Assembly (NCBI GenBank): GCA_016744295.1
Contig: JADGEQ010000006.1
Span: forward strand, 170,381-213,160
Direction of reading: 5' to 3'
Source of the DNA: Desulfobacteraceae bacterium
GTDB lineage: Bacteria > Desulfobacterota > Desulfobacteria > Desulfobacterales > Desulfobacteraceae
Length of the DNA stretch: 42,780 bases
Positions 18,181 to 26,900 of the stretch are shown one piece after another. Both the position numbers and the translations under genes were made by a program. A model generated the notes under the pieces. It was not told the origin of the DNA, ran no database searches, and saw only the letters and a program-made list of their open reading frames with translations. Within the stretch, counting starts at the first letter, position 1. Each line of letters begins with the position of its first letter.

Positions 18181-19865
18181 TTGATGAATTTTTAAATATA
18201 ATTGGAAAAAAAGCATCACTTTCCAGGGAAAACTGTGAAAAGATAAGATCCTCCTATCTAAAAGACAAATCAAGGTTGATTGAATCCGCTGTCGAAACCA
18301 AGCTTCTTTTAGAGGAGGAAGTGCTTGAGGCATTGGGCCTTTTATATGATATCCCTGTTAATTGTGCACTTGCCATGGAAAATGTCAGGGATGACTGGAC
18401 AGATGGAATTTCAAAACAGTTTTTGAAAAAATTTGCCATTGCTCCCCTGGTAAGAGAAGGAAATGATTCGATCATTGCCGTGAATGATCCCTCTGACATC
18501 AGCCTGGTTGATGAGGTTGCAACGCTTTTGAATTTTCATGCATATACCCTGGTTCTTGCCCCTAAAAATCAGATTTTGTCTGCGGTGAATGCATTGTACG
18601 ACCGTGACACAGAGAGCGCCCAGCAGCTTGTGGAGGATATGGAAGACAACGGGTTTACGATTATTGATGATTTTGAACAGACAGCAGATCTTTTGGATGA
18701 CACCAGTGATGCCCCGGTCATACGCCTTGTCAACCACATGATTTCCCAGGCCGTAAAGGTGCGTGCAAGTGATGTTCACATTGAACCTTTCCAGGATGTT
18801 TTAAAGGTAAGATACAGAATAGACGGTATCCTTTATGAAATGCTGACACCTCCCAAGGGGGTTCAATCCTCTCTGATCTCAAGAATAAAAGTCATGGCAA
18901 AGATGAATATTGCCGAAAAAAGAGTCCCCCAGGACGGGCGGGCCCAGGTCAGGCTCGGGGAGCAGGAAATTGATATCCGTATTTCAACCATACCCACAGC
19001 CTATGGTGAGCGCCTGGTTATGAGGTTGCTGAATAAATCAGGGTATTTTCTTAAGTTTTCGGAATTTGGACTATCGGATGAAAATATGACCCTATTAAAT
19101 AAAATTATCCGGCAGAACAATGGAATCGTATTGGTTACCGGCCCCACGGGAAGCGGGAAGACCACCACCCTGTATGCCGGTCTTTCGGAAATAAATTCCC
19201 CTGATAAAAATATCATCACCATCGAAGATCCGGTTGAGTATAACCTTAAGGGCATCGGCCAGATCCAGGTGAATAATAAAACCGGGGTGACCTTTGCAAA
19301 GGGGCTGCGCTCCATTGTAAGACAGGATCCGGATATTGTCCTGATCGGCGAGATAAGAGATCTTGAAACTGCAGAAATTGCAATCCAGTCAGCACTTACA
19401 GGTCATCTTGTGTTCTCAACACTCCATACCAATGATTCAGCCGGTGCCATTACAAGGCTTGTGGACCTGGGTGTGGAACCCTACCTTATCTCTTCTTCGG
19501 TCAATACGGTTATCGCCCAGCGTCTGGTGAGGCTACTCTGCAATGGGTGCAAACAGGAATACCAACTGGAAGCCTCCCACATAAAAAGTTTGGGTGTGGG
19601 TGAACAATACATTGGCAGGCATGTTTTTAAACCAAAGGGATGCTCAAACTGCTTTAACACGGGATATTCCGGCAGGGAGGCGATCCTTGAAATAATGCTC
19701 ATGAATGATGCTCTAAAAAGTCTTATCCTCAAGACCTCCGATGCCAATCAGATAAAAAAAACTGCATTGGAATTCGGGATGACAACCCTTCGCCAGAACG
19801 GCATGTCAAAAGTGCTCAAGGGCATCACCTCATTGGAAGAGGTTCTTCGTGTTACCCAGGAATAG
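18177..19865 (+). CDS. gspE: T2SS assembly ATPase GspE
   Basis: A 562-residue hexameric secretion ATPase that drives pseudopilus assembly from the cytoplasmic face. It has an N-terminal GspE/PilB-type domain (~1-145), then the catalytic core. Walker A GPTGSGKTTT lies at about 322, the Asp box around IEDPVEYNL, Walker B in DIVLIGEIRDLETAEIA at about 388, and the His box at HLVFSTLHTNDS. A tetracysteine zinc site (CNGC and CSNC) marks a GspE rather than a twitching PilT. Start and gspD stop overlap by 4 bases (ATGA). The end overlaps the YidD-like gene by 17 bases. Confidence 0.96.
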   Translation: MIDEFLNIIGKKASLSRENCEKIRSSYLKDKSRLIESAVETKLLLEEEVLEALGLLYDIPVNCALAMENVRDDWTDGISKQFLKKFAIAPLVREGNDSIIAVNDPSDISLVDEVATLLNFHAYTLVLAPKNQILSAVNALYDRDTESAQQLVEDMEDNGFTIIDDFEQTADLLDDTSDAPVIRLVNHMISQAVKVRASDVHIEPFQDVLKVRYRIDGILYEMLTPPKGVQSSLISRIKVMAKMNIAEKRVPQDGRAQVRLGEQEIDIRISTIPTAYGERLVMRLLNKSGYFLKFSEFGLSDENMTLLNKIIRQNNGIVLVTGPTGSGKTTTLYAGLSEINSPDKNIITIEDPVEYNLKGIGQIQVNNKTGVTFAKGLRSIVRQDPDIVLIGEIRDLETAEIAIQSALTGHLVFSTLHTNDSAGAITRLVDLGVEPYLISSSVNTVIAQRLVRLLCNGCKQEYQLEASHIKSLGVGEQYIGRHVFKPKGCSNCFNTGYSGREAILEIMLMNDALKSLILKTSDANQIKKTALEFGMTTLRQNGMSKVLKGITSLEEVLRVTQE

Positions 19866-20283
19866 AACAATTCTCTTAATGCTGGTCCTTTGTTTCATCT
19901 GGACGGGCTCAATTGCCCTGGCGGCGGATGATAACCTGTTCATCCGGTTTTACCAGGAGCATATTTCGGTGGTGGACGGTAATCGGTGTCAGATGTATCC
20001 TTCCTGCTCAGCCTATGCATCCCGGGCATTTAAAAAACATGGGGTGGTTGTGGGATGGATAATGACCTGCGACAGACTTGTCCGCTGCGGAAGAGACGAA
20101 ACCCTGGTTTCAATGAAACTGGGAATAGACAACACTGAATTCACTTATGATCCCGTCTCAGCCAATGATTTTTGGTGGTTTGAAACAAAACCCAATACAA
20201 TAAAGCCCAATAAAATAAGATCCAATGAAACAAAAGCAAATGAAACAAAAGCAAAAGAAACAAAAGCAAATGAAACAAATTAG
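19849..20283 (+). CDS. Exported YidD-like protein with repeat tail
   Basis: Residues ~30-95 match the YidD (DUF37) family: FIRFYQEHISVVDGNRCQMY, PSCSAYASRAFKKHG, then a conserved RLVRCGRDE. Canonical YidD is ~75-90 residues, has no cleaved signal and aids YidC-dependent membrane insertion. This one is 144 residues and starts with a signal peptide (TILLMLVLCFIWTGSIALAAD), so it should be periplasmic; its role is unknown. The tail is six five-residue repeats of KANET type coded by a 15-bp tandem repeat. The GTG at 19849 overlaps gspE by 17 bases; an ATG at 19879 would shorten the signal. Its place in the T2SS operon suggests a link to secretion, but this is inference. Confidence 0.75.
   Translation: MLPRNRTILLMLVLCFIWTGSIALAADDNLFIRFYQEHISVVDGNRCQMYPSCSAYASRAFKKHGVVVGWIMTCDRLVRCGRDETLVSMKLGIDNTEFTYDPVSANDFWWFETKPNTIKPNKIRSNETKANETKAKETKANETN
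20188..20277 (+). repeat. 15-bp tandem repeat, six units, open in two frames
   Basis: Six 15-base units run from 20188 to 20277. The last three full copies (20225-20269) are variants of ATGAAACAAAAGCAA, and earlier copies are more diverged. In the YidD-like frame they encode KPNTI, KPNKI, RSNET, KANET, KAKET, KANET. In the TPR frame the later copies encode MKQKQ, MKQKQ, KKQKQ, MKQIS, so several copies carry a possible start codon. Confidence 0.9.
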
Positions 20284-21214
20284 TCGTTTTAGCATTTTAA
20301 TGCTCATGATATTGATGGGGCTGCTGGGGTCGGATTTGCGGGCAGAGTCAAAATCCCTGGTCATCACCTCGGATATGCAATATCAATATGCGTTACAGCT
20401 TTTTACGGAAAATGACTATGAAACTGCCATGGTGGAATTCAAGCGGTTTATCCATTTTTTTCCGGACAGTGAACATATGGATCAGGCAAAATTCAGTACA
20501 GGGGTCTGCCTGTATCACCTGGAAAAATATCATGAAGCGGCAAGGGCTTTCAATGAGATTCTCCTGAAAGATAAAGAGGATGAAATTACCAGGGAATCTT
20601 GTTTTTTCCAGGCAAGGGCGTTTATCAAATTGGGAAATATTGGCTATGCCCAAATTGTGCTGCAAAATTATCTCATGCTTGCCAAGGATGAGAAAACCCG
20701 GGACAGGATATATTTCAATCTGGCCCAAATCCATCTTGAAAAAGCCAAGAACCCAATGGATCAGGAATCTTTAGCCATTGCAAAAAAAAATCTGTCCATG
20801 ATGTCTGACCCAGGGGCTATCAAATACAACAGGGATTATTATACGAATTTGATTTTCAAGGCAAAGCAGGCACCGGCAAAGAGTCCCGCTGCAGCAGGGT
20901 TTTTTGCCCTTATCCCCGGGGGCGGGTTTCTCTATTGTGAAAGATTTCATGATGCCTTGGTCACCTTTTGTCTGAATGCAGGGCTGATGTATGCGACCTA
21001 TAGTGCCTGGGATCATGACAACCGAGCGCTGGCAGGTGTGGTGGGATTTGTTGAAGCCGGGTTTTATACTGCTAATATCTATGGTTCCGTCTCTTCTGCC
21101 CATAAATACAACCAGACTCAAAAATTGAAAATATTGAACAAAGAATTTTCAATTGCATCTGGATTTGATCTGCAAAATGAGGGATATGCCCTGCTATTGA
21201 ACTATGAATTCTAG
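20270..21214 (+). CDS. TPR membrane protein behind the YidD-like gene
   Basis: The protein has a signal peptide (RFSILMLMILMGLLGSDLRA), then tetratricopeptide-like repeats (~30-170: YALQLFTENDYETAMVEFKR, GVCLYHLEKYHEAARAFNEI) resembling BamD/YbgF-type periplasmic TPRs. A hydrophobic C-terminal module follows (~200-290: FFALIPGGGFLYCERFHDAL, then NAGLMYATYSAWDHDNRALA) with two to three likely membrane helices and a SSAHKYN end. I recognise no named function. Three in-frame ATGs lie in the tandem repeat (20225, 20240, 20270). I use 20270 because it gives a clean signal peptide; it overlaps the YidD stop by 14 bases. Tight coupling implies the two products work together, perhaps in envelope assembly. 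It ends two bases from convergent gspF. Confidence 0.75.
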   Translation: MKQISRFSILMLMILMGLLGSDLRAESKSLVITSDMQYQYALQLFTENDYETAMVEFKRFIHFFPDSEHMDQAKFSTGVCLYHLEKYHEAARAFNEILLKDKEDEITRESCFFQARAFIKLGNIGYAQIVLQNYLMLAKDEKTRDRIYFNLAQIHLEKAKNPMDQESLAIAKKNLSMMSDPGAIKYNRDYYTNLIFKAKQAPAKSPAAAGFFALIPGGGFLYCERFHDALVTFCLNAGLMYATYSAWDHDNRALAGVVGFVEAGFYTANIYGSVSSAHKYNQTQKLKILNKEFSIASGFDLQNEGYALLLNYEF

Positions 21215-21216
21215 GG

Positions 21217-22452
21217 TTATTGGATCAGCTGATTGATTTCAAAAATCGGCAGGCAAATGGCAAGGATAATTATGCCGACCACAACCCCCATGGTAAGGAT
21301 GATAATGGGTTCGATTAAAGAACTGGCGGCTGTGATTGCGGACTGGACATCTTTCTCAAACAGATCTGCTGTCTTTTCAAGCATTTTTTCCATTTCTCCG
21401 CTGGTTTCTCCTATTTTGATCATCTGGGATGCAAGATAGGGAAAATACTTGCTTTGGGCAAACACTTCACCGAGTTCTCCCCCCTGTTCAACCCGTTCAC
21501 ACGCATTTGATATCAGTTCAAACATAATTTTGTTCCCGGCAACGCTTTTTGTAATATTCAGCGCTGTCAGCATGGGGACACCATTGTCCAGCAAAGAGGC
21601 AAGGGTTCTTGTAAAACGGGCTGCCATCAGTTTTTGAAGAAGCGTACCGAAAACGGGCAGGGAAATTAATAATTTATCAATGAGATAGGCGCCTTTTTCA
21701 GTTCTTTTTATTGAAAAAACGGACAGGGAAAACAATACCGGTACCAGAACAACAGCCCACCAATAGGAGGAAAAAAAAGAACTGACCGATATGAGAATCA
21801 GCGTCGGCAAAGGTAAGGTTTGGTTCATGTCTGAAAAAATACCGATGATTCCCGGAACCACATAGGTTAAAAGAATGAGTAAAACGCCAACCCCGATGAA
21901 TGACATTAAAACCGGATAGGCAAGGGATGCCTGAATTTTCTTTTTTGAATCCTCTCTGTTTTCAGTGAAATCTGCAAGTCGTTCCAGAACAATCTCCAGG
22001 GTTCCCGAAGATTCCCCCGCATTAACCATGTTAATAAAAATCGGGGAAAACACGTTGGGATAAAGGGCAAGGGCCTTTGCAAAACTGCTGCCTTCCTGGA
22101 TGGCCTCCTTAACCTGGGAAAGAACTTTTTGCATGGCCTTGGATTTGGTCTGGGGAACAAGGGTTGAAACAGCTTTAACCAGGGGAAACCCCGCAGATAA
22201 AAGGGTTGACAACTGCCGGGTGATCATTGAAAGCTCCGAGGCGCTTATTCTTGAGAAAAAATTGATTCCCAACAGCCAGGGGGGTGATTTCTTAGAGTGG
22301 GTGACGGCTTTGGATTCAATTTTATTTAATAAAGTGGGGTAAATTTGTTGTTGCCGCAGCTTTGCCTTGGCAGCAGAAGAACTCTCCGCATCGATAATTC
22401 CCGATACTTTTTTCCCGTTTTTATTGAATGCATTATATTCAAAAACTGCCAT
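21217..22452 (-). CDS. gspF: T2SS inner-membrane core protein GspF (inverted)
   Basis: A 411-residue polytopic platform protein. It shows the two GspF/PilC domains, each ending in membrane helices (SFIGVGVLLILLTYVVPGI; YWWAVVLVPVLFSLSVF; IIILTMGVVVGIIILAICLP), and the family motifs LSTLLSAGFPLVKAV, NAGESSGTLE and IGETSGEMEKMLEK. AAGGAA precedes the ATG. GspF normally sits beside gspE in the same direction. Here it is on the opposite strand and converges on the operon with a 2-base gap to the TPR gene. It therefore needs its own promoter in 22453-22700. The sequence shows no damage, so it should be functional. Confidence 0.95.
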   Translation of the reverse strand: MAVFEYNAFNKNGKKVSGIIDAESSSAAKAKLRQQQIYPTLLNKIESKAVTHSKKSPPWLLGINFFSRISASELSMITRQLSTLLSAGFPLVKAVSTLVPQTKSKAMQKVLSQVKEAIQEGSSFAKALALYPNVFSPIFINMVNAGESSGTLEIVLERLADFTENREDSKKKIQASLAYPVLMSFIGVGVLLILLTYVVPGIIGIFSDMNQTLPLPTLILISVSSFFSSYWWAVVLVPVLFSLSVFSIKRTEKGAYLIDKLLISLPVFGTLLQKLMAARFTRTLASLLDNGVPMLTALNITKSVAGNKIMFELISNACERVEQGGELGEVFAQSKYFPYLASQMIKIGETSGEMEKMLEKTADLFEKDVQSAITAASSLIEPIIILTMGVVVGIIILAICLPIFEINQLIQ

Positions 22453-22719
22453 AGGCGTATTCCTTGAAATAGTTATACCCCACCAATTGCGATTGTCAAA
22501 CTTTTTGGGATTTTTTTAGGGGTGAAGGCTTTTAAATCAGGGAAACCCTTAGGAAATTTTTCTCCCATGTTATTACATTAATTACCCATTGGCTATCACA
22601 TTATTTTCCGATTCACTTGGACGGTTTCGGTAAAGTATTCAAATTTTATTAAAAAAACTTAATATTAAATCCTGAAAATATTAAATATTAAAGGATTGAT
22701 CAAAAAGTTGCCTTTCTGC

Positions 22720-22736
22720 CTGGTGTGATAATTGCA
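22720..22736 (+). promoter_or_regulatory. Candidate sigma-54 promoter for the PEP-CTERM gene
   Basis: The sequence TGGTGTGATAATTGCA at 22721-22736, preceded by C, has GG and GC exactly ten bases apart. It agrees with the sigma-54 consensus at all positions except the CAC after TGG, which here is TGT. Transcription would start near 22747, about 158 bases before the ATG at 22905. An AT-rich stretch with repeated AATATTAAAT lies 25-60 bases upstream (about 22660-22697) and could bind IHF or an activator. Otherwise the 452-base gap between gspF and the PEP-CTERM gene holds no gene I can support. Confidence 0.65.
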
Positions 22737-22904
22737 TAACCTGAACTAAAAAACATCACCAGTGTGATTTTGTGTTTAGCGGGTCTGGCTATTTCTCCTG
22801 TTGTGCGAATTCTGATAAAAATTTTTATAAAGCGTTGCGAAATGTGGTTTTTAAGGGCAGCATATTGATTTTCAATTTGTCCATGCAAATATAAGGAGGC
22901 ATCA

Positions 22905-23573
22905 ATGGGTGTAGTTCGTATTTTTATAGCTATGGTTTTGTTTCATCTCTTTTTATGCGGTTCAGTCTCCGCAACTCCTTTAACAAATGGTGATTTTAGC
23001 TCTGGTTTTTCGAGTTGGGATGGATTTGGTGTATCTTCTGGGGTTGTCACTCCCGCGCCTCCTTCATTTTCGCTTATAGGTGGCGGGATGGCTAAGGTTT
23101 CCAATGATTCATTAGATTATCAGGTAGCACTGTCCCAGGTAATTGATATTCCGACAAATGCCCTGACCCTCTCTTTTGGGTATGAATGGTATTTTACCGA
23201 GTATATCAACTCAACAGCATCCCAGGAGGTCCAAGCTGCCCTTTGGGATCTGAGTTTTAGTTCCTCGTTTGATCTTTTTCCCCTTACCGTTGACTTCTCT
23301 TTACCCGACTCTGGGGGCACAGGGTTTGCCAACAGTGGTACCGCCACTACAGACATCTCCTCTCTGGCAGGTCAGACCCTGATCCTGGATTTTTTGGTAA
23401 CGGATAATGACTTAGATGAGAGCGACTGGTTAGCAATCGGTAATATCCAAATAACGGTTGACCAGGGAGTCGTGGTTCCGGAACCCGGCACCATGGTCCT
23501 ATTCGGCCTGGGGCTTCTCCTGGGCGCTGGAGTCGGCACCAGGCGCTCCTCCCACCGGTCTAAGCGAGCATAA
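22905..23573 (+). CDS. PEP-CTERM sorting-domain exported protein
   Basis: A 222-residue exported protein with a signal peptide (FIAMVLFHLFLCGSVSA), a mature beta-sandwich beginning NGDFSSGFSSWDGFG (carbohydrate-binding-module style) and a C-terminal PEP-CTERM signal: PEPGT at ~194, a hydrophobic helix (MVLFGLGLLLGAGVG) and a basic end (TRRSSHRSKRA). PEP-CTERM proteins are cut and processed by an exosortase (EpsH/XrtA type) and usually travel to the surface or extracellular polymer. No exosortase is in the window, so it must be elsewhere in the genome. AAGGAGG lies six bases before the ATG. The gene appears monocistronic, between a sigma-54-like promoter and a terminator. Confidence 0.9.
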   Translation: MGVVRIFIAMVLFHLFLCGSVSATPLTNGDFSSGFSSWDGFGVSSGVVTPAPPSFSLIGGGMAKVSNDSLDYQVALSQVIDIPTNALTLSFGYEWYFTEYINSTASQEVQAALWDLSFSSSFDLFPLTVDFSLPDSGGTGFANSGTATTDISSLAGQTLILDFLVTDNDLDESDWLAIGNIQITVDQGVVVPEPGTMVLFGLGLLLGAGVGTRRSSHRSKRA

Positions 23574-23586
23574 TCAAAGATAGTGT

Positions 23587-23626
23587 ATCAGGACCGGCTG
23601 TTTTATACCTGTCCTGATATTTTTTA
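23587..23626 (+). terminator. Rho-independent terminator after the PEP-CTERM gene
   Basis: ATCAGGAC (23587-23594) pairs with GTCCTGAT (23611-23618) around a 16-base loop, extendable by one T-A pair, and is followed by ATTTTTT. It lies 14 bases after the stop. The rest of the 346-base gap to the next gene is AT-rich with no supported gene. Confidence 0.8.
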
Positions 23627-23839
23627 AAATAGGTTTAAAAAGGAGATAAAAGGAAAAGTTTTTATCTGTAGGATTTTTTTACATATAAATTGCGGTGTTG
23701 AATTACGGATTGCTTTTTTGCTTCTGTTTTCCAGATTCTAAGCTCATTTTTACTGATCCAATCTTTACTGATCATTGATCGACTGTGAACCATTCGCCCC
23801 GGAATTCCAGAATTACGATATAAGAAAATATACATCTTT

Positions 23840-23845
23840 TATAAT
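23840..23845 (+). promoter_or_regulatory. Candidate -10 box (TATAAT) for the giant gene
   Basis: A perfect TATAAT lies 74 bases before the ATG at 23920 in otherwise gene-free DNA. No good -35 hexamer is found at the right distance, so an activator may be needed or the match may be chance. Confidence 0.3.
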
Positions 23846-23919
23846 ATGCATTTTCCAGATTCAGGCGGGGAATGGATCTTGTTTATCCATACCGGTTTGG
23901 AAACAAAAAGGAGGGTATC

Positions 23920-26900
23920 ATGGGGGCAAAGGGTTTATTCGGGCAACGTTTTTATGTGGCTGTAGCAATCGTGTTTTTATCAATTTCAGGATGGTTCCAG
24001 CCGTATCAGGCCCTGGCCTGGGAGACGGTTTCAACCGATATGGTTGAACTTTCCCAGAGCAGAGCCCTGTATAATCGTTTCACCAACACCTATGTCTCCA
24101 CGGTGATTGCCACAAACATATCGGCGTCGGATATTGCCGGCGAATTTCGCCTGGTGGTGGAATCCACCACGAAAGCGGTTCATGACCCCGATGGGACCAC
24201 CACCGGCGGCGAACCCTTTTTCAATCTCCTTTCAGGTGAGGGGGTTGCCCTTGCCAGCGGAGACAACCTTTCCATCGGCCTCATTTTTGCCGGCGGGCGG
24301 GGCGGCCTTGTCTATACAGTGCGATTGGAAGTCAATCCGCCTGCGGTGTCGCTGCCTGGGATACTGGCGGCTCCGGTAACCCTGGATTTCGGCGAAATCC
24401 TTCTGGGGGATTCTGGTACGGGTGACTTAATCATCCAGGAAACCGGTGAAGCAGACCTTGTAATTACTGGTATCACCATCGATAATGCTATCTTCACCCT
24501 GTTTCCTCCCACTGCCTTCACCATTAATGACGGGGGTGGCGCAAGAACCGTTTCCATCGGTTGTGCTCCCAATGCCGAAGGATCCCATTCCGGGACCCTC
24601 ACCATTTCGCATAATGCAGGACCACCTGTGGTGGTTCCGGTGTTGTGCACCGCAGTTGTCCCCGTAGTAGCAGGTGATATCGCAGCCCCTGGCAGCCTTG
24701 AATTCGGATCTGTGGAAGAAGAGGAAACCGTCACCAGAACAGTGACCATATCCAATACAGCCCCCCCAGGGTCAGGACCCATAGTAGTGGGCGCTGCATC
24801 CAGTGACCATGCTGACTTTTCACTTCCCGGACCCCCCGCCAATGATCTCCCCTTTACCCTTAGTCCCAGTGAGTCCAGAAACCTTATTGTGGATTTCACA
24901 CCGGCAATCGGCAGCGGCGGCACCACAGTGGAGGGGAATCTGACACTGAATTCCGATGATCCGGATGAGTCGACGCTGAATGTCAGGCTGGCCGGTAATG
25001 CCGTAGAACCCTATGTGGCACCTGCTAACAATCCTGTCCTGGCCGCTGTTGTGGCAGGCCCCATCACGGCTGACAACTGCGCTTCCACAGGGGTTCAGGT
25101 CATTTTTGGCGCGGATGCCTCATCATCTGATGCCTACGAAGTTTTTCTCCTTGATCCCCAGGCAAATGTGGTTGGTTCTGGTATGCTATCCGCCCCGGAG
25201 GGGGGCGGAATCGTCAATTCTTCCATGGATACCTGCACGCTTGCTGACGGGTCCATTGATGTGATGGTGGCCTATGTTAAAGACGGCAGTTCCTTGCCTG
25301 ATTTTGCAGGCACCCCCACCACAAAGAACACCTCGATTTTTCTGGCTCCCGTGCTGGACCCATTGGCACCGGTCAGTGTCTTCGGCACCATACAGGTGTG
25401 CGGAAGCGCCAGAGAAAATACCACGGTGGTCATCAACGGAGGGGCAACGCCTGTTTCCATTACCCTGGATGCCGCCACAACTGATTTTTGTGTGGATGTT
25501 CCCCTGCGCCGCAACACCCAGAACACCCTGATCGCAACGGCCTTTGATGATACAGCGGCAGCGCCAAGGCCCACGGCCTCGGCAGAGCCGGTCCAGGTGG
25601 TTCACCTGGATCCATCTGAAATCGTGATTGCCCAGGCATCTTCCCGGCCTTTGACCGTTCAGGAGATTGAAACCCTGGTGGCCAATAATGTCATCCAGCT
25701 GGATGATCCCTCCAATTTCAATGTTTCCATGTTTACTATAGTCCTTACCATCGGTCAGTTCCCGGTCACCATCAGCCAGCCTGTTCCGGTAAATCCGACT
25801 CCGGGCACTGTCAGTTATGGCGGGGGGGGCGGATGGTCCGGTGGCGGCGGTGGAAGCGGCGGTGGTGGCGGCGGTAGTCCCGGCACCGGCAGCAGTTCCA
25901 CTGTAGTGATCATCACCCCGCCCCAGGGCCCCACCATTCCGGGTGTGATCATCATTGACGGCAGAATTAAAACCTTGAAAGAATTTTTCCAGGTGACCAT
26001 TGCCATCCAGAACACCTCGGATAACTTTGGTCTGAAAGATGTGGCAGCCGACATCATCCTGCCTTCGGGTCTTTCTCCTGTGCGTTCAGGTCCGGGTACC
26101 GATGTTGCGACCATTAACACCGGCAGTGCCATTGACCACATAGATTTAGGGGCCATTGGACCCCTGTCCACGGGAACCGGGCAATTTATCATCCGGGGGG
26201 ACGGTATTGGAACCCACAACGTGGATGTCGGTTTTTCCGGCTTTATCGTTGGCGGCGGCCTCCCCGATCCCTACGCCTTTGACGGCACCGTGGGCACCAC
26301 GGTCCAGGTATTCGGACCGCCGGAACTGGATGTTGTGGTACGTCATCCCAGCCATGTGGGAGCCCATGATGTGGTTGCCGGCGAGATATACACATTGACC
26401 GTGGAACTCACCAACGCTTCTCCTGTGCCGGCCCTGTATACCAGCCTGGAATTGTTGGTGGGCGGTAATGCTGAACTGGTGGATGTTAATGGGGTGTCTG
26501 TTCCCCAGTCCATTGAAGTACGGGATTTCGGACACATCCAGCCGGGACAGACCGTTTCTGCCTCTTTCTTTGTCAAAGCCTCTGTCCAGGGAGAAATTAT
26601 TGCCTGCCAGGCAGTGACAAGTGAAAATATCAACCTGACAGTGGATACCGGTCCCGACGGCACCACCTGCAATATCGGTAACTCCATCCCGGTCGGTTTT
26701 GAATTTCCCGAGGGCAGTGACCCGCCTTCCCTCATGGCCATTAATCCCTTGAACGGGCAATATGATATTCCCGTTACCACCTCAATATTTGCCATACTGA
26801 CACCCGTATCCGCATGCATCACGGCGGATACATGGGAGAATATTGTTACAGATTGGATTGATCTCGCCGATCATTCAAAAGGGATACATGTTATTTCGGC

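Noticed and set aside
23700..23740. GGATTGCTTTTTTGC as a sigma-54 promoter for the giant gene
   Set aside because: GG and GC are eleven bases apart instead of ten, and the flanks do not match.
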